Positions 6,133 to 13,502 are shown, counted from the first letter of the stretch. The stretch: 14,422 bases of DNA from Christensenellaceae bacterium (GCA_012719815.1 JAAXZP010000267.1:1-14422); one strand, 5' to 3'. The notes: generated from the letters alone by a model not told the origin. Translations and numbers: made by a program.

Positions 6133-6849
6133 ATGATGAAGAGAGATATTATTCGGATAGATGAAGAAAAATGCAACGGCTGCGGGCTGTGCGTGGAAGC
6201 CTGCCATGAGGGCGCACTGCAGATAATAGACGGCAAAGCGCGGCTGATATCGGAATCGTACTGCGACGGTTTGGGCGCGTGCCTGCCCGAATGCCCGACG
6301 GGCGCGATTTCCATCGAGCAGCGCGAGGCGGCGGAATTTGACGAAGCGGCGGTGGAAAAGCACCTGGCGGCGAAGAAAGCGGCGGCGATTGGACACGGCG
6401 GCGGCTGCCCGTCCGCGCGGGCCATGTCGTTTGCCCAGAGGCCCGCACAGATGGCACAGGCTGAAACGGTGCCGGCAGCGGCTTCCGAGCTGCGCCAGTG
6501 GCCGTGCCAGATCAAGCTGGTGCCGGTGAACGCGCCGTTCTTCGATGGCGCGAAGCTGCTGGTCGCGGCGGACTGCACGGCATACGCCTATGCGAATATG
6601 CACAGCCGGTTCATGAAGGGCAAAGTAACGCTGATCGGCTGCCCCAAGCTGGATATGGTGGACTACACCGAGAAACTGACGGAAATCTTGAAGCACAACG
6701 ACATAAGGAGCGTGGACGTGGTGCGGATGAGCGTGCCGTGCTGCGGCGGGCTGGAGTACGCCGTGCGGCAGGCGCTGATCCAGAGCGGCAAGATGATACC
6801 GTGGCAGGTGACGGTGATAACGCCCGACGGCGATCTCCTGGAAGATTAA
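6133..6849 (+). CDS. 4Fe-4S ferredoxin-like protein
   Basis: A 238-residue cytoplasmic iron-sulfur protein. The N-terminal part has a standard 4Fe-4S motif, CNGCGLCVEAC (C14, C17, C20, C24). A second, non-standard group follows, with C44-x5-C50-x3-C54 before PTGAI. The C-terminal part (about 108-238) includes the segments AADCTAYAY, LIGCPKLD and VPCCGGLEYAV, with further cysteines that could bind metal or take part in redox. Such proteins commonly sit beside a Crp/Fnr regulator in Clostridia, often with hydroxylamine reductase (hcp), which is absent here. AAGGAGG at 6121-6127 is 5 nt from ATG 6133 and 8 nt from ATG 6136, so either may be the true start. A terminator follows. Role as electron carrier or sensor is inferred. 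Confidence 0.88.
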   Translation: MMKRDIIRIDEEKCNGCGLCVEACHEGALQIIDGKARLISESYCDGLGACLPECPTGAISIEQREAAEFDEAAVEKHLAAKKAAAIGHGGGCPSARAMSFAQRPAQMAQAETVPAAASELRQWPCQIKLVPVNAPFFDGAKLLVAADCTAYAYANMHSRFMKGKVTLIGCPKLDMVDYTEKLTEILKHNDIRSVDVVRMSVPCCGGLEYAVRQALIQSGKMIPWQVTVITPDGDLLED

Positions 6850-6889
6850 AAAAAGACAATGGAAAAGGCAGCGTTCTGTTGGTGCAGCG

Positions 6890-6909
6890 GCGCTCTTCGG
6901 AGCGCTTTT
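6890..6909 (+). terminator. Rho-independent terminator after the 4Fe-4S protein gene
   Basis: GCGCTC and GAGCGC form a perfect 6-bp stem closed by a TTCG tetraloop, followed by TTTT, then GCTTTT. It lies 40 nt after the TAA and separates this gene from the downstream promoter. Confidence 0.8.
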
Positions 6910-7018
6910 GCTTTTATTGGGAGGCAGTAAAAACGGAGTCAGGCAAAGGGTATGGGCGGCCAGCCCGTTTGTTCGTTCTATAAATGGATAGACAATTGAA
7001 ATTGAAGTGCGAATCGAG

Positions 7019-7046
7019 TTGAAAAAAGGGACAAAAGGTATATAAT
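7019..7046 (+). promoter_or_regulatory. Predicted sigma-A promoter of the DUF2156-GNAT pair
   Basis: TTGAAA at 7019-7024 and a perfect TATAAT at 7041-7046 are 16 bp apart. The predicted start near 7053 leaves a leader of about 20 nt with AGAGGAGA before the ATG at 7075. No other gene lies in the 225-bp gap 6850-7074, which otherwise holds only the terminator. Confidence 0.75.
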
Positions 7047-7074
7047 AGGATAATTAACACCCAGAGGAGATTGC

Positions 7075-7968
7075 ATGCTGAAATTTGAGGAAATAAAACT
7101 GGAGGATAAGAGCCGGTTCGAGAAATACACGAAGTGTCACGGATATCACAACCTGGAGGCTTCGTTCGCAAACATATTCATCTGGCGCAGGGGCATGAAC
7201 ATCCGGATGGCAACCGATGATCTGGCCATGTATTTGCACCTTTCCACCAAGGATATTTCGTTTGTACTGCCACCGCTGCTGGGCAACTGCGACACCAGCA
7301 TTTTGGAGCCGATGCTTCGGTGCGAGGAGTTCCTTGAGAGCCGCGGCGAACCGTTTTTAATGAAGGGCGTCACGGTGCCGCTCAAGGAACGTATCGAGCG
7401 GGACTGCCCGGGCCGCTATGTGATGGTGCCGGACCGCGCCAACTTTGAGTACGTCTACAACGCGCAGGACCTCATTAAGCTGGAAGGCAAAAAGTATCAC
7501 GCCAAGCGCAACCACATCAACAGGCTGCTCGAAGAGCACAGCTTTGAATACCGGCGCTATACGCCGGACGATTACGACCTGTGCATGGCGCTGTACGACG
7601 CCTGGCTGGAAAGCAAGGGCGGCCTCACGCAGAGCATCCGAAACGAGAGGTGGGCCACCGAAGAGGCGCTGCGCAACCTGGAACCGCTGGGCCTCAAATG
7701 CGGCCTGCTTTTCGTGGACGGCAAGCTAGAGGGCTTCTCCATCGGCGAGAAATTCGGCGACATGGCGATTATCCATGTCGAGAAAGCCAACCCGAACCTC
7801 AGGGGGGCGTATCCGCTTATCAACAGGGAATTCGCCCGTCACGAATTCAGCGACGTTAAATATATTAACCGCGAGGAGGATATGGGGATTGAAGGGCTGA
7901 GAAAAGCGAAGCTCTCCTATCATCCGGCGTTCTTCGTGGAAAAATACACCTGTACGAGGGCACAGTGA
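7075..7968 (+). CDS. DUF2156 (phosphatidylglycerol lysyltransferase C-terminal-like) protein
   Basis: A 297-residue soluble protein matching the DUF2156 family, the catalytic-type domain found at the C-terminus of MprF lysyl-phosphatidylglycerol synthases, built from two GNAT-like folds. Family-typical segments are the N-terminal CHGYHNLEASFANIFIWR, the central KKYHAKRNHINRL, and the C-terminal YINREEDMGIEGLRKAKLSY. It has no transmembrane flippase part, so it is a free-standing version and its acceptor is unknown. Transfer of an aminoacyl or acyl group is possible but not shown. The start has AGAGGAGA 4 nt upstream and a strong promoter. Its TGA overlaps the ATG of the next gene by one base, so the two are almost certainly one operon. 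Confidence 0.87.
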   Translation: MLKFEEIKLEDKSRFEKYTKCHGYHNLEASFANIFIWRRGMNIRMATDDLAMYLHLSTKDISFVLPPLLGNCDTSILEPMLRCEEFLESRGEPFLMKGVTVPLKERIERDCPGRYVMVPDRANFEYVYNAQDLIKLEGKKYHAKRNHINRLLEEHSFEYRRYTPDDYDLCMALYDAWLESKGGLTQSIRNERWATEEALRNLEPLGLKCGLLFVDGKLEGFSIGEKFGDMAIIHVEKANPNLRGAYPLINREFARHEFSDVKYINREEDMGIEGLRKAKLSYHPAFFVEKYTCTRAQ

Positions 7969-8981
7969 TGGACATCAGATTGCTGACATCAGAGGATATC
8001 CCTGCCGCCAAGGCGCTGTGGAAGAGCTCGTTTGACGATACCGACGCGTATGTTGACTGGTACTTTGAGAACAAGGTGCTGCCGGGCCAGTCGCTGGGCC
8101 TGTTCGATAACGGCCTGGTTTCCGTGCTGCATATGATCCCCTACACGATCAGCGTCCAGAAGCGGTCGCTCAAGTCCGCTTTTATCGCGGGGGCCGCTAC
8201 GGACAGATCGCGGCGCGGCGAGGGGCTGATGCGCACGCTGCTGCGCGAATCCCTGGCGCTGATGAGGCAGCGCGGGATACTGCTGACGCACCTGTACCCG
8301 TTCCAGCACGCGTTTTATGAGCGGCTGGGCTGGGGAACCTATTCGTATGTGCGCAAACACGATATCACGGCGGCGGAACCGTTCAACCGGCGCGCGGATG
8401 TGCTGGAGACAAACGACGCTTCGCTGTTGATGCCGCTGTACCAGAAGATGATGCGCCATTACGACGGGTATGTGGTACGGGGGCCGCGCGAATGGAAATG
8501 GCGGCGGGACGAACTGGCGGTGGACGGGGGCAAGGCCGCGGTGCTGATAGAGGACGACGCTGCTTCCGCCTACATGCTCTACTACGTGAAGGACGGCACG
8601 GTAGATGTAATCGAGACGGTATACCTGGACGAGGCGTCGGTGGGCGGCCTGCTCGCGTGGCTGTTCCAGAACGGCTTCAAGCGGGTCAAATACTACCTGC
8701 CGGACGACAGGAACGGCGCTCCGCACGGCATGGCGCGCGTGGTGGACGCAAAAGCGCTGCTGGAGACTTTCGGCGCACAGGCGCTGCTGGACCATGCCAG
8801 CATTTCCGACCCTCTTGCTTCGTGGAACAACCTTGCAGGCGGCGCGGTGCGGATGCCGGTGAGCGAGCTGGCGCGCATGGCGCACCAGGGAGCAAGCCTG
8901 TTTGAAGACTATTTGGAAGGTTCCCGCGATCTGCAGGACGTATTCGGGAACCAGACGGCTTGCATTTTTGAAGCATATTGA
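7968..8981 (+). CDS. GNAT-family N-acetyltransferase, Eis-like
   Basis: A 337-residue protein with an N-terminal GNAT domain whose acetyl-CoA loop is visible as DRSRRGEGLMRTLL (about 80-93) and is followed by LYPFQHAFYERLGWG, a hallmark of Eis-type acetyltransferases. Residues of about 140-235 look like a second GNAT-like domain, and the C-terminal part (about 255-337, beginning MARVVDAKALLE) resembles the sterol-carrier-like domain of Eis proteins. The length is shorter than the roughly 400 residues of mycobacterial Eis. Eis enzymes acetylate amines, including aminoglycosides, but substrates of most relatives are unknown and no resistance role is claimed. ATG 7968 overlaps the upstream TGA (TGATG) and has GAGGG 7 nt upstream. 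The stop is 16 nt before the atp operon. Confidence 0.88.
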   Translation: MDIRLLTSEDIPAAKALWKSSFDDTDAYVDWYFENKVLPGQSLGLFDNGLVSVLHMIPYTISVQKRSLKSAFIAGAATDRSRRGEGLMRTLLRESLALMRQRGILLTHLYPFQHAFYERLGWGTYSYVRKHDITAAEPFNRRADVLETNDASLLMPLYQKMMRHYDGYVVRGPREWKWRRDELAVDGGKAAVLIEDDAASAYMLYYVKDGTVDVIETVYLDEASVGGLLAWLFQNGFKRVKYYLPDDRNGAPHGMARVVDAKALLETFGAQALLDHASISDPLASWNNLAGGAVRMPVSELARMAHQGASLFEDYLEGSRDLQDVFGNQTACIFEAY

Positions 8982-8988
8982 TTAGAAT
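8960..8988 (+). promoter_or_regulatory. Possible promoter of the ATP synthase operon
   Basis: TTGCAT at 8960-8965 and TAGAAT at 8983-8988 are 17 bp apart. The predicted start (about 8995) lies only about three bases before ATG 8998, which would make the first gene nearly leaderless. The elements overlap the end of the GNAT gene, so readthrough from promoter 7019-7046 is an alternative source of atp transcript. Confidence 0.4.
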
Positions 8989-8997
8989 TATTAGGTT

Positions 8998-9309
8998 ATG
9001 TGGGGGCTGATTGTCGGCTTGGCCATCGGGGTGTTGCAGGTGCTCGCCCTAAAATACCTGGGCCGGATGATACTGGGCGCAAAGCTATCATCCAAGCTGC
9101 TGGGCGCGCTACTGCTGCTCCTGAAAATCGCACTGATCGTGCTGGTACTTGTGCTGATTGCAAAAGTCTCGCTGACGCACCTCCTTTATGCGGCGGGCGG
9201 CATGCTGGCAGGAATCATCGCAGCGCTGGTAATCATGTTGCTTCACAAAGCGCCGCAGAAAAAAGCAGCCGGCTGCAATGCGGACGGAAAGGACGGCAGC
9301 AATGGTTAA
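8998..9309 (+). CDS. atpI: Small membrane protein in atpI position (ATP synthase subunit I-like)
   Basis: A 103-residue hydrophobic protein with about three predicted membrane segments (roughly residues 2-22, 34-57 and 60-84) and a short hydrophilic, Lys/Gly-rich tail. Position directly before atpB, size and the start pattern WGLIVGLAIGVLQ fit AtpI, a non-stoichiometric factor that helps assemble the c-ring and in some bacteria moves Mg2+. Sequence conservation in AtpI is weak, so the call rests mostly on context. An in-frame TAG ends 3 nt before the ATG, so no earlier start is possible, yet there is almost no ribosome binding site. It overlaps atpB by 8 nt. Confidence 0.65.
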   Translation: MWGLIVGLAIGVLQVLALKYLGRMILGAKLSSKLLGALLLLLKIALIVLVLVLIAKVSLTHLLYAAGGMLAGIIAALVIMLLHKAPQKKAAGCNADGKDGSNG

Positions 9310-10024
9310 ACAAATGTGGACAGGGATGGCGTTCAAGGCGGAAGAGATCACGGTGATGCCGCCGAAGGTGTATCTGTTTGGGTTTCAGGTCAGTGAGACG
9401 CTGCTTTACACCTGGGTTGTCATGCTTATCCTCATCATAGCGGCCGTTATCATACGCCTGTTTGTGATTCCCCGTTTCAAAACGGTGCCCAGAGGCATCC
9501 AGAACGTGCTGGAAATTGTGGTGAGTACCTGCGAGAAATTCACTGATTCCCAGCTGGGCAAGCGCGGCTCTGCATTTGCCGCCTACATATTCACGGTGGC
9601 GCTGGTGATCGTCTCCACCAGCTTAATCGAGTTGTTCGGTTTCCGGCCGCCGGCGACGGACATCAATTTCACCATCGCTTTATCCCTGATGTCGTTTGTG
9701 CTGATCAATGCGTTCGGCTTCTACTATACCGGCTTTTTGGGCCGGCTGAAGTGGTTCATAAAGCCCAAGGCTTTCATGCTGCCCATCAATGTGGTGACGC
9801 ATGCGGTGATACCGGTGTCGCTGTCGTTCCGTCTTTTCGGCAACATGTTTGCGGGCATGGTGGTGATGAACCTGCTTTACGGCGTGGTGTACCTTTCTAT
9901 CGGTATCCCGGCGGTGCTGTCCATCTATTTCAACCTGTTCCACGTGGGGATTCAGACTTATATATTCCTCGTGCTGACGATGTCCTTCATGGAGGAGACG
10001 GTGGCATACGGGGCCAAAAGATAG
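9302..10024 (+). CDS. atpB: F-type ATP synthase subunit a
   Basis: The stationary membrane subunit that forms the two ion half-channels against the c-ring. The 240-residue protein has about five to six membrane segments. The essential Arg is in SFRLFGNMFAG (R177), and the matching Gln of the last helix is in GIQTYIFLVLTMSFM (Q218). ATG 9302 is chosen because GGAAAGGA lies 8 nt upstream; an in-frame ATG at 9278 lacks such a site. The start overlaps the end of the atpI-like gene by 8 nt. The gene is followed after 36 nt by atpE, in the standard F0 order. Confidence 0.97.
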   Translation: MVKQMWTGMAFKAEEITVMPPKVYLFGFQVSETLLYTWVVMLILIIAAVIIRLFVIPRFKTVPRGIQNVLEIVVSTCEKFTDSQLGKRGSAFAAYIFTVALVIVSTSLIELFGFRPPATDINFTIALSLMSFVLINAFGFYYTGFLGRLKWFIKPKAFMLPINVVTHAVIPVSLSFRLFGNMFAGMVVMNLLYGVVYLSIGIPAVLSIYFNLFHVGIQTYIFLVLTMSFMEETVAYGAKR

Positions 10025-10060
10025 CAACGAACATTATATATTTTATTGGAGGTATTTAAC

Positions 10061-10285
10061 ATGGGAGCTGCGTTAATAGCGATCGGCGTGGGAATTGCCA
10101 CTCTGACCGGCCTGGGCGCCGGCATCGGCATGGGCATTGCCACCGGTAAGGCGGCGGATGCCATAGCGCGCCAGCCGGAGGCGAGCGGCAAGATCAACTC
10201 GCTGCTGCTGATCGGTCTCGCGTTTGCCGAGACGACGGCTATTTACGGATTCGTTATCGCCATACTGATGCTGGGCAAGTTCTGA
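10061..10285 (+). CDS. atpE: F-type ATP synthase subunit c
   Basis: The ring-forming proteolipid that carries the coupling ion. The 74-residue protein is a two-helix hairpin with the glycine motif GLGAGIGMGIATG in helix 1, the polar loop ARQPEA (36-41), and the ion-binding Glu E57 in FAETTAIYG of helix 2. Residues after the Glu (T58, T59, Y62) resemble Na+-type rings, but the helix 1 Gln that completes a Na+ site, 33 residues before the Glu, is Met (M24). Proton coupling is therefore more likely, but not certain. GGAGG 8 nt upstream fixes ATG 10061. Confidence 0.97.
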   Translation: MGAALIAIGVGIATLTGLGAGIGMGIATGKAADAIARQPEASGKINSLLLIGLAFAETTAIYGFVIAILMLGKF

Positions 10286-10330
10286 CAGTTTGGCGGGGGT
10301 GGTATTTTAGCAGAGAAGTGAGGTGCGACC

Positions 10331-10810
10331 ATGCTGGAAATAGATCCTGTGAATATTGCCATACACGTGCTCAACGTGATTATTCTGTTTATTCTGCTGC
10401 GCCTTTTGATCTATAAGCCGGTTTTGAAATTCATGAAGAACCGTGAAAACGAGTTCGCAAACAAAGTTGATGAGCTGGAAGAGCGCGAGAAGCAGCTGAT
10501 GCGGCAGAAGGAAGAGTATGAGAGGATGATGGCCGACGCGCACAACGAGGCGGCGGCGATCATCACCAAGAGCAACGAGCTGGCACGTGAACATGCGCGC
10601 GAAATTGTGGACAACGCTAAGGAATACGCTCGGGAAATGGTGCTGCGCGCCAAACGCGAAATTGAAGCGGAGAAAGCGCAGGCGCGGCTGGATATGCGTG
10701 CTGAAATTGCCGAGATGAGCATCCAGATTGCGGAGAAGGTCTTGGCGCGTGAGATTTCGTTGGAGGACAACCGCAAGATCATCGACGAGTTCTTTGAGAA
10801 GGTGGGATAA
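10331..10810 (+). CDS. atpF: F-type ATP synthase subunit b
   Basis: The peripheral-stalk subunit: one N-terminal membrane helix (about residues 8-28) and a long charged alpha-helical, coiled-coil stalk to the end at residue 159. Two b chains normally link subunit a to delta at the top of F1. Length and C-terminus (IIDEFFEKVG) are normal, so b is not fused to delta as in mycobacteria. GTGAGGTG precedes the ATG. The TAA is 1 nt before the TTG start of the following alpha fusion gene, where atpH would normally begin. Confidence 0.96.
   Translation: MLEIDPVNIAIHVLNVIILFILLRLLIYKPVLKFMKNRENEFANKVDELEEREKQLMRQKEEYERMMADAHNEAAAIITKSNELAREHAREIVDNAKEYAREMVLRAKREIEAEKAQARLDMRAEIAEMSIQIAEKVLAREISLEDNRKIIDEFFEKVG
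10799..10805 (+). promoter_or_regulatory. Ribosome binding site that supports the TTG start of the delta-alpha fusion
   Basis: AAGGTGG lies 6 nt before TTG 10812, inside the last codons of atpF. The reading frame is also open further upstream, but that stretch is the out-of-frame atpF sequence and encodes Arg/Ser-rich nonsense, so translation should begin at the TTG. Confidence 0.7.
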
Positions 10811-10811
10811 C

Positions 10812-12626
10812 TTGGCTATCCAGGGGAAACTGAAATCAGCGGTAAAGCTGGACGAGCTGACAATACAATCAATTAAAAAGCGTTTTGAAGCGCTGGTGGG
10901 TGAGGAGATCAGCTTTACGCTGGAAGTGGTACCCGGGCTGCTGGGCGGTTTTGTGGTGGTGCTCGGCAACAAGGTGTATGATCAAAGCGTGCGTGCGCAC
11001 CTCAACAAAATAAAGAATTTCATTATGGACGCGGATTCCCCGTACAAGAAGGAAGCGCTGGAGGAAGAAGAGGACTTCTCGCTGGACATCGATACGGAGG
11101 AATTCGGCAAGTTTACCAAGGAGCGCATCCAGGAATACTCGGGCGACTTTGACGTTTCCGAAGTGGGCACCGTTGTCTCTTCGGGCGACGGTATCGTCAT
11201 CGTCCGGGGGCTGGAGCACTCCAAATACGGCGAACTGCTGGAGTTTGAGAACAACGCCTTCGGCATCGTGATGAACCTCTCCAAGGAAAACATCGGCGCG
11301 GTGCTGCTAAACAACGGGACGGAAGTTTCCGAAGGTTCCCTGGTCCGCAATACCGGCTCTGTGGTGCAGGTGCCCGTGGGCGAAGGGTTGCTGGGCCGCG
11401 TTGTGAACCCGCTGGGCGTGCCGATGGACGGCAAGGGCAAGGTGTTTGCCGACAAATACCGCCCCATCGAGTCGGAAGCGCCCGCGATATTCGACCGCCA
11501 GGGCGTCAAGGAACCGCTGGAGACGGGTATTATCGCCATCGACAGCATGGTGCCCATCGGCAAGGGCCAAAGGGAGCTCATTATCGGCGACCGTCAGACA
11601 GGCAAGACGGCCATCGCCGTGGATACCATACTCAACCAGAAGGGTAAGAACGTCTACTGCGTGTACGTGGCCATCGGTCAGAAGGCTTCCACCATCGCGT
11701 CCATCATCAGGACGCTGGAGGAAGAAGGCGCGATGGAGTATACCATCGTGGTGGCATCCACGAGCAGCGACGCGCCGTCCATGCAGTACATTGCGCCGTA
11801 TGCGGGCTGCGCGATTGCGGAAGAGTTCATGTACAACGGAAAGGACGTGCTGATCGTATACGACGACCTTTCCAAGCATGCCGTGGCTTACCGCACCATG
11901 TCGCTGCTGCTGCGCCGTCCGCCGGGCCGCGAAGCGTATCCGGGCGACGTGTTCTATCTGCATTCGCGCCTTTTGGAGCGCGCCGCGCATTTGAGCAAGG
12001 AACTGGGCGGCGGTTCCATGACGGCTCTGCCCATCATCGAGACGATGGCGGGCGATATTTCGGCATACATACCTACCAACGTGATTTCCATCACGGACGG
12101 GCAGATATTCCTGGAAACGGAGCTGTTTAACGCGGGCATCCGGCCGGCTGTCAACGTGGGCCTTTCGGTGTCGCGCGTGGGTGGCAGCGCTCAGATCAAG
12201 GCGATGCGCAAGGTGGCGGGCCGCCTGCGGCTTGACCTCGCGCAGTACCGCGAGCTGGCGGTGTTCGCGCAGTTCGCGTCCGACCTCGATAAAAATACGA
12301 GGGAGACGTTGGACCAGGGCGCGCGGCTGACCGAGACTTTGAAGCAGCCGCAGTATTCGCCGTATCCGATGGCGAGCCAGGTCATGCTGCTGTATATTGC
12401 GGTCAACAAGTATCTGATGAAGATCCCGTTCAACTACGTGCGGGAGTTCGGAAAGCGCTATCTCGATTACGTGGACACCAACTACCCCGGCGTGCGCCTG
12501 CAGATCGAAAAGACCGGAGACTTGTCCGACGAATCCATCATTAGCCTGCGGGCGGCGGCGGAGGCCTTTATACCGATATTCTGTCAGCAGAACGGCATCA
12601 AGCTGAAGCCGGAGGAAGCAGACTGA
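10812..12626 (+). CDS. atpA: ATP synthase subunit alpha fused to the C-terminal domain of subunit delta
   Basis: The 604-residue product is about 100 longer than normal alpha. Residues 7-70 resemble the delta (OSCP) C-terminal domain: SAVKLDE, a helix, then VPGLLGGFVVVLGNKVYDQS (40-59) and VRAHLNKI, matching the family pattern of D-P-S-L-x-G-G followed by D-x-S-V-R-x-x-L. An acidic linker (about 72-95, with EEEED) leads to a complete alpha subunit: N-terminal beta-barrel from about 112, P-loop GDRQTGKT with K265, VYDDLSKHAVAYR, LLLRRPPGREAYPGDVFY, and the arginine finger in SVSRVGG (R455). The delta N-terminal six-helix domain is missing, and no separate atpH fits between atpF and this gene. 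The start is TTG 10812 with AAGGTGG upstream. Alpha identity is certain; the delta assignment is by motif and position. Confidence 0.93.
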   Translation: MAIQGKLKSAVKLDELTIQSIKKRFEALVGEEISFTLEVVPGLLGGFVVVLGNKVYDQSVRAHLNKIKNFIMDADSPYKKEALEEEEDFSLDIDTEEFGKFTKERIQEYSGDFDVSEVGTVVSSGDGIVIVRGLEHSKYGELLEFENNAFGIVMNLSKENIGAVLLNNGTEVSEGSLVRNTGSVVQVPVGEGLLGRVVNPLGVPMDGKGKVFADKYRPIESEAPAIFDRQGVKEPLETGIIAIDSMVPIGKGQRELIIGDRQTGKTAIAVDTILNQKGKNVYCVYVAIGQKASTIASIIRTLEEEGAMEYTIVVASTSSDAPSMQYIAPYAGCAIAEEFMYNGKDVLIVYDDLSKHAVAYRTMSLLLRRPPGREAYPGDVFYLHSRLLERAAHLSKELGGGSMTALPIIETMAGDISAYIPTNVISITDGQIFLETELFNAGIRPAVNVGLSVSRVGGSAQIKAMRKVAGRLRLDLAQYRELAVFAQFASDLDKNTRETLDQGARLTETLKQPQYSPYPMASQVMLLYIAVNKYLMKIPFNYVREFGKRYLDYVDTNYPGVRLQIEKTGDLSDESIISLRAAAEAFIPIFCQQNGIKLKPEEAD

Positions 12627-12627
12627 T

Positions 12628-13491
12628 ATGGCCACGATGGGCGACATCAAGCACAGCATCCATGCTATCGCCGAGATGCAGCAGATCACGCGGGCAATGC
12701 ATCTCATCTCCACGTCCAAGATGAGAAAGGCCATCGTGCGCTACGAGAACAACCGCGTGCATTTCGAGCGGGTGCAGTCTGCGCTTAAGGACATACTGAC
12801 GCACACGCGCGACCTCAGCCACCCGTATTTCGGGGAGAGCGAAGGCGGGCGCGCGGCCTACGTGGTGATCGCAGCTGACAAGGGCATGTGCGGCGGCTAC
12901 AACCACAACGTGCTGAACTTTGCGCTCTCGGCCATGCAAAAGAGCAAAGAGCGTTACATACTGACAATCGGGCAGGAGGCGCGGGCGTTTTTTGAACGCC
13001 GGGGCTTCATGGTGGACGTGGAGTTCCTGCATGTCTCTCAGAACCCGTCGCTTTACAACGCGCGCAACATCACCCGCGATATTCTGGAGCTGTATGAGAA
13101 TGGCATCATGGACGAGGTGTACGTGGTGTACACCAAATTTATTTCGGCCATCCGGCAGGAGCCGCGGCTGCTGAAGCTTTTGCCCGTGTCCATGTCCAAC
13201 TTTAAGGACATCAGCGCGGAAACGCAGTATTCCGGCGAGCTTTATTACCATCCGTCGCCCAAAGAGGTGTTCGATATACTGGTGCCTCAGTATATCGTGG
13301 GCCTGGTGTACGGGTGCCTTGTCCAGTCGTATGCGAGCGAGCACAGCGCGCGCATGACCGCGATGGAGAACGCGACAAAGAACGCCGAAGACATGATCGC
13401 CGACCTGACGCGGCAGTACAACCAGGCGCGGCAGTACGCGATCACCAACGAGATATCCGAAATTATCGCCGCGCTGGACGCCATGAAATAG
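12628..13491 (+). CDS. atpG: F-type ATP synthase subunit gamma
   Basis: The central rotor shaft that turns inside the alpha/beta hexamer. The 287-residue protein has the typical N-terminal helix (DIKHSIHAIAEMQQITRAMHLIS), the conserved ADKGMCGGYN block (usually SDRGLCGG), and the C-terminal helix SARMTAMENATKNAEDMI. It is complete but somewhat diverged from common gamma sequences in the first 60 residues. GGAGGAAG lies 9 nt upstream, and the ATG follows the atpA TGA by 1 nt, so the two are closely coupled. Confidence 0.96.
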   Translation: MATMGDIKHSIHAIAEMQQITRAMHLISTSKMRKAIVRYENNRVHFERVQSALKDILTHTRDLSHPYFGESEGGRAAYVVIAADKGMCGGYNHNVLNFALSAMQKSKERYILTIGQEARAFFERRGFMVDVEFLHVSQNPSLYNARNITRDILELYENGIMDEVYVVYTKFISAIRQEPRLLKLLPVSMSNFKDISAETQYSGELYYHPSPKEVFDILVPQYIVGLVYGCLVQSYASEHSARMTAMENATKNAEDMIADLTRQYNQARQYAITNEISEIIAALDAMK

Positions 13492-13502
13492 AGGAGAACG
13501 CT

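Noticed and set aside
6051..6578. N-terminal extension of the Crp/Fnr reading frame up to 6578
   Set aside because: The extra part is antisense to the 4Fe-4S gene and crosses its promoter; the normal Crp/Fnr length starts at ATG 6050, which has a GGAG site.
7965..7967. GTG start one codon before ATG of the GNAT gene
   Set aside because: ATG 7968 directly follows, has better spacing to GAGGG and forms the usual TGATG overlap.
10046..10060. TTG start for atpE at 10046
   Set aside because: It lies within the ribosome binding site GGAGG itself; ATG 10061 gives the standard c-subunit N-terminus.
10728..10811. Extension of the alpha fusion frame upstream into atpF
   Set aside because: The added residues are Arg/Ser-rich out-of-frame atpF sequence; TTG 10812 has a good ribosome binding site and marks the start of similarity.
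11307..12734. Long open frame (475 codons) on the minus strand opposite atpA
   Set aside because: Fully antisense to the conserved alpha subunit, with no recognisable domain or ribosome binding site.
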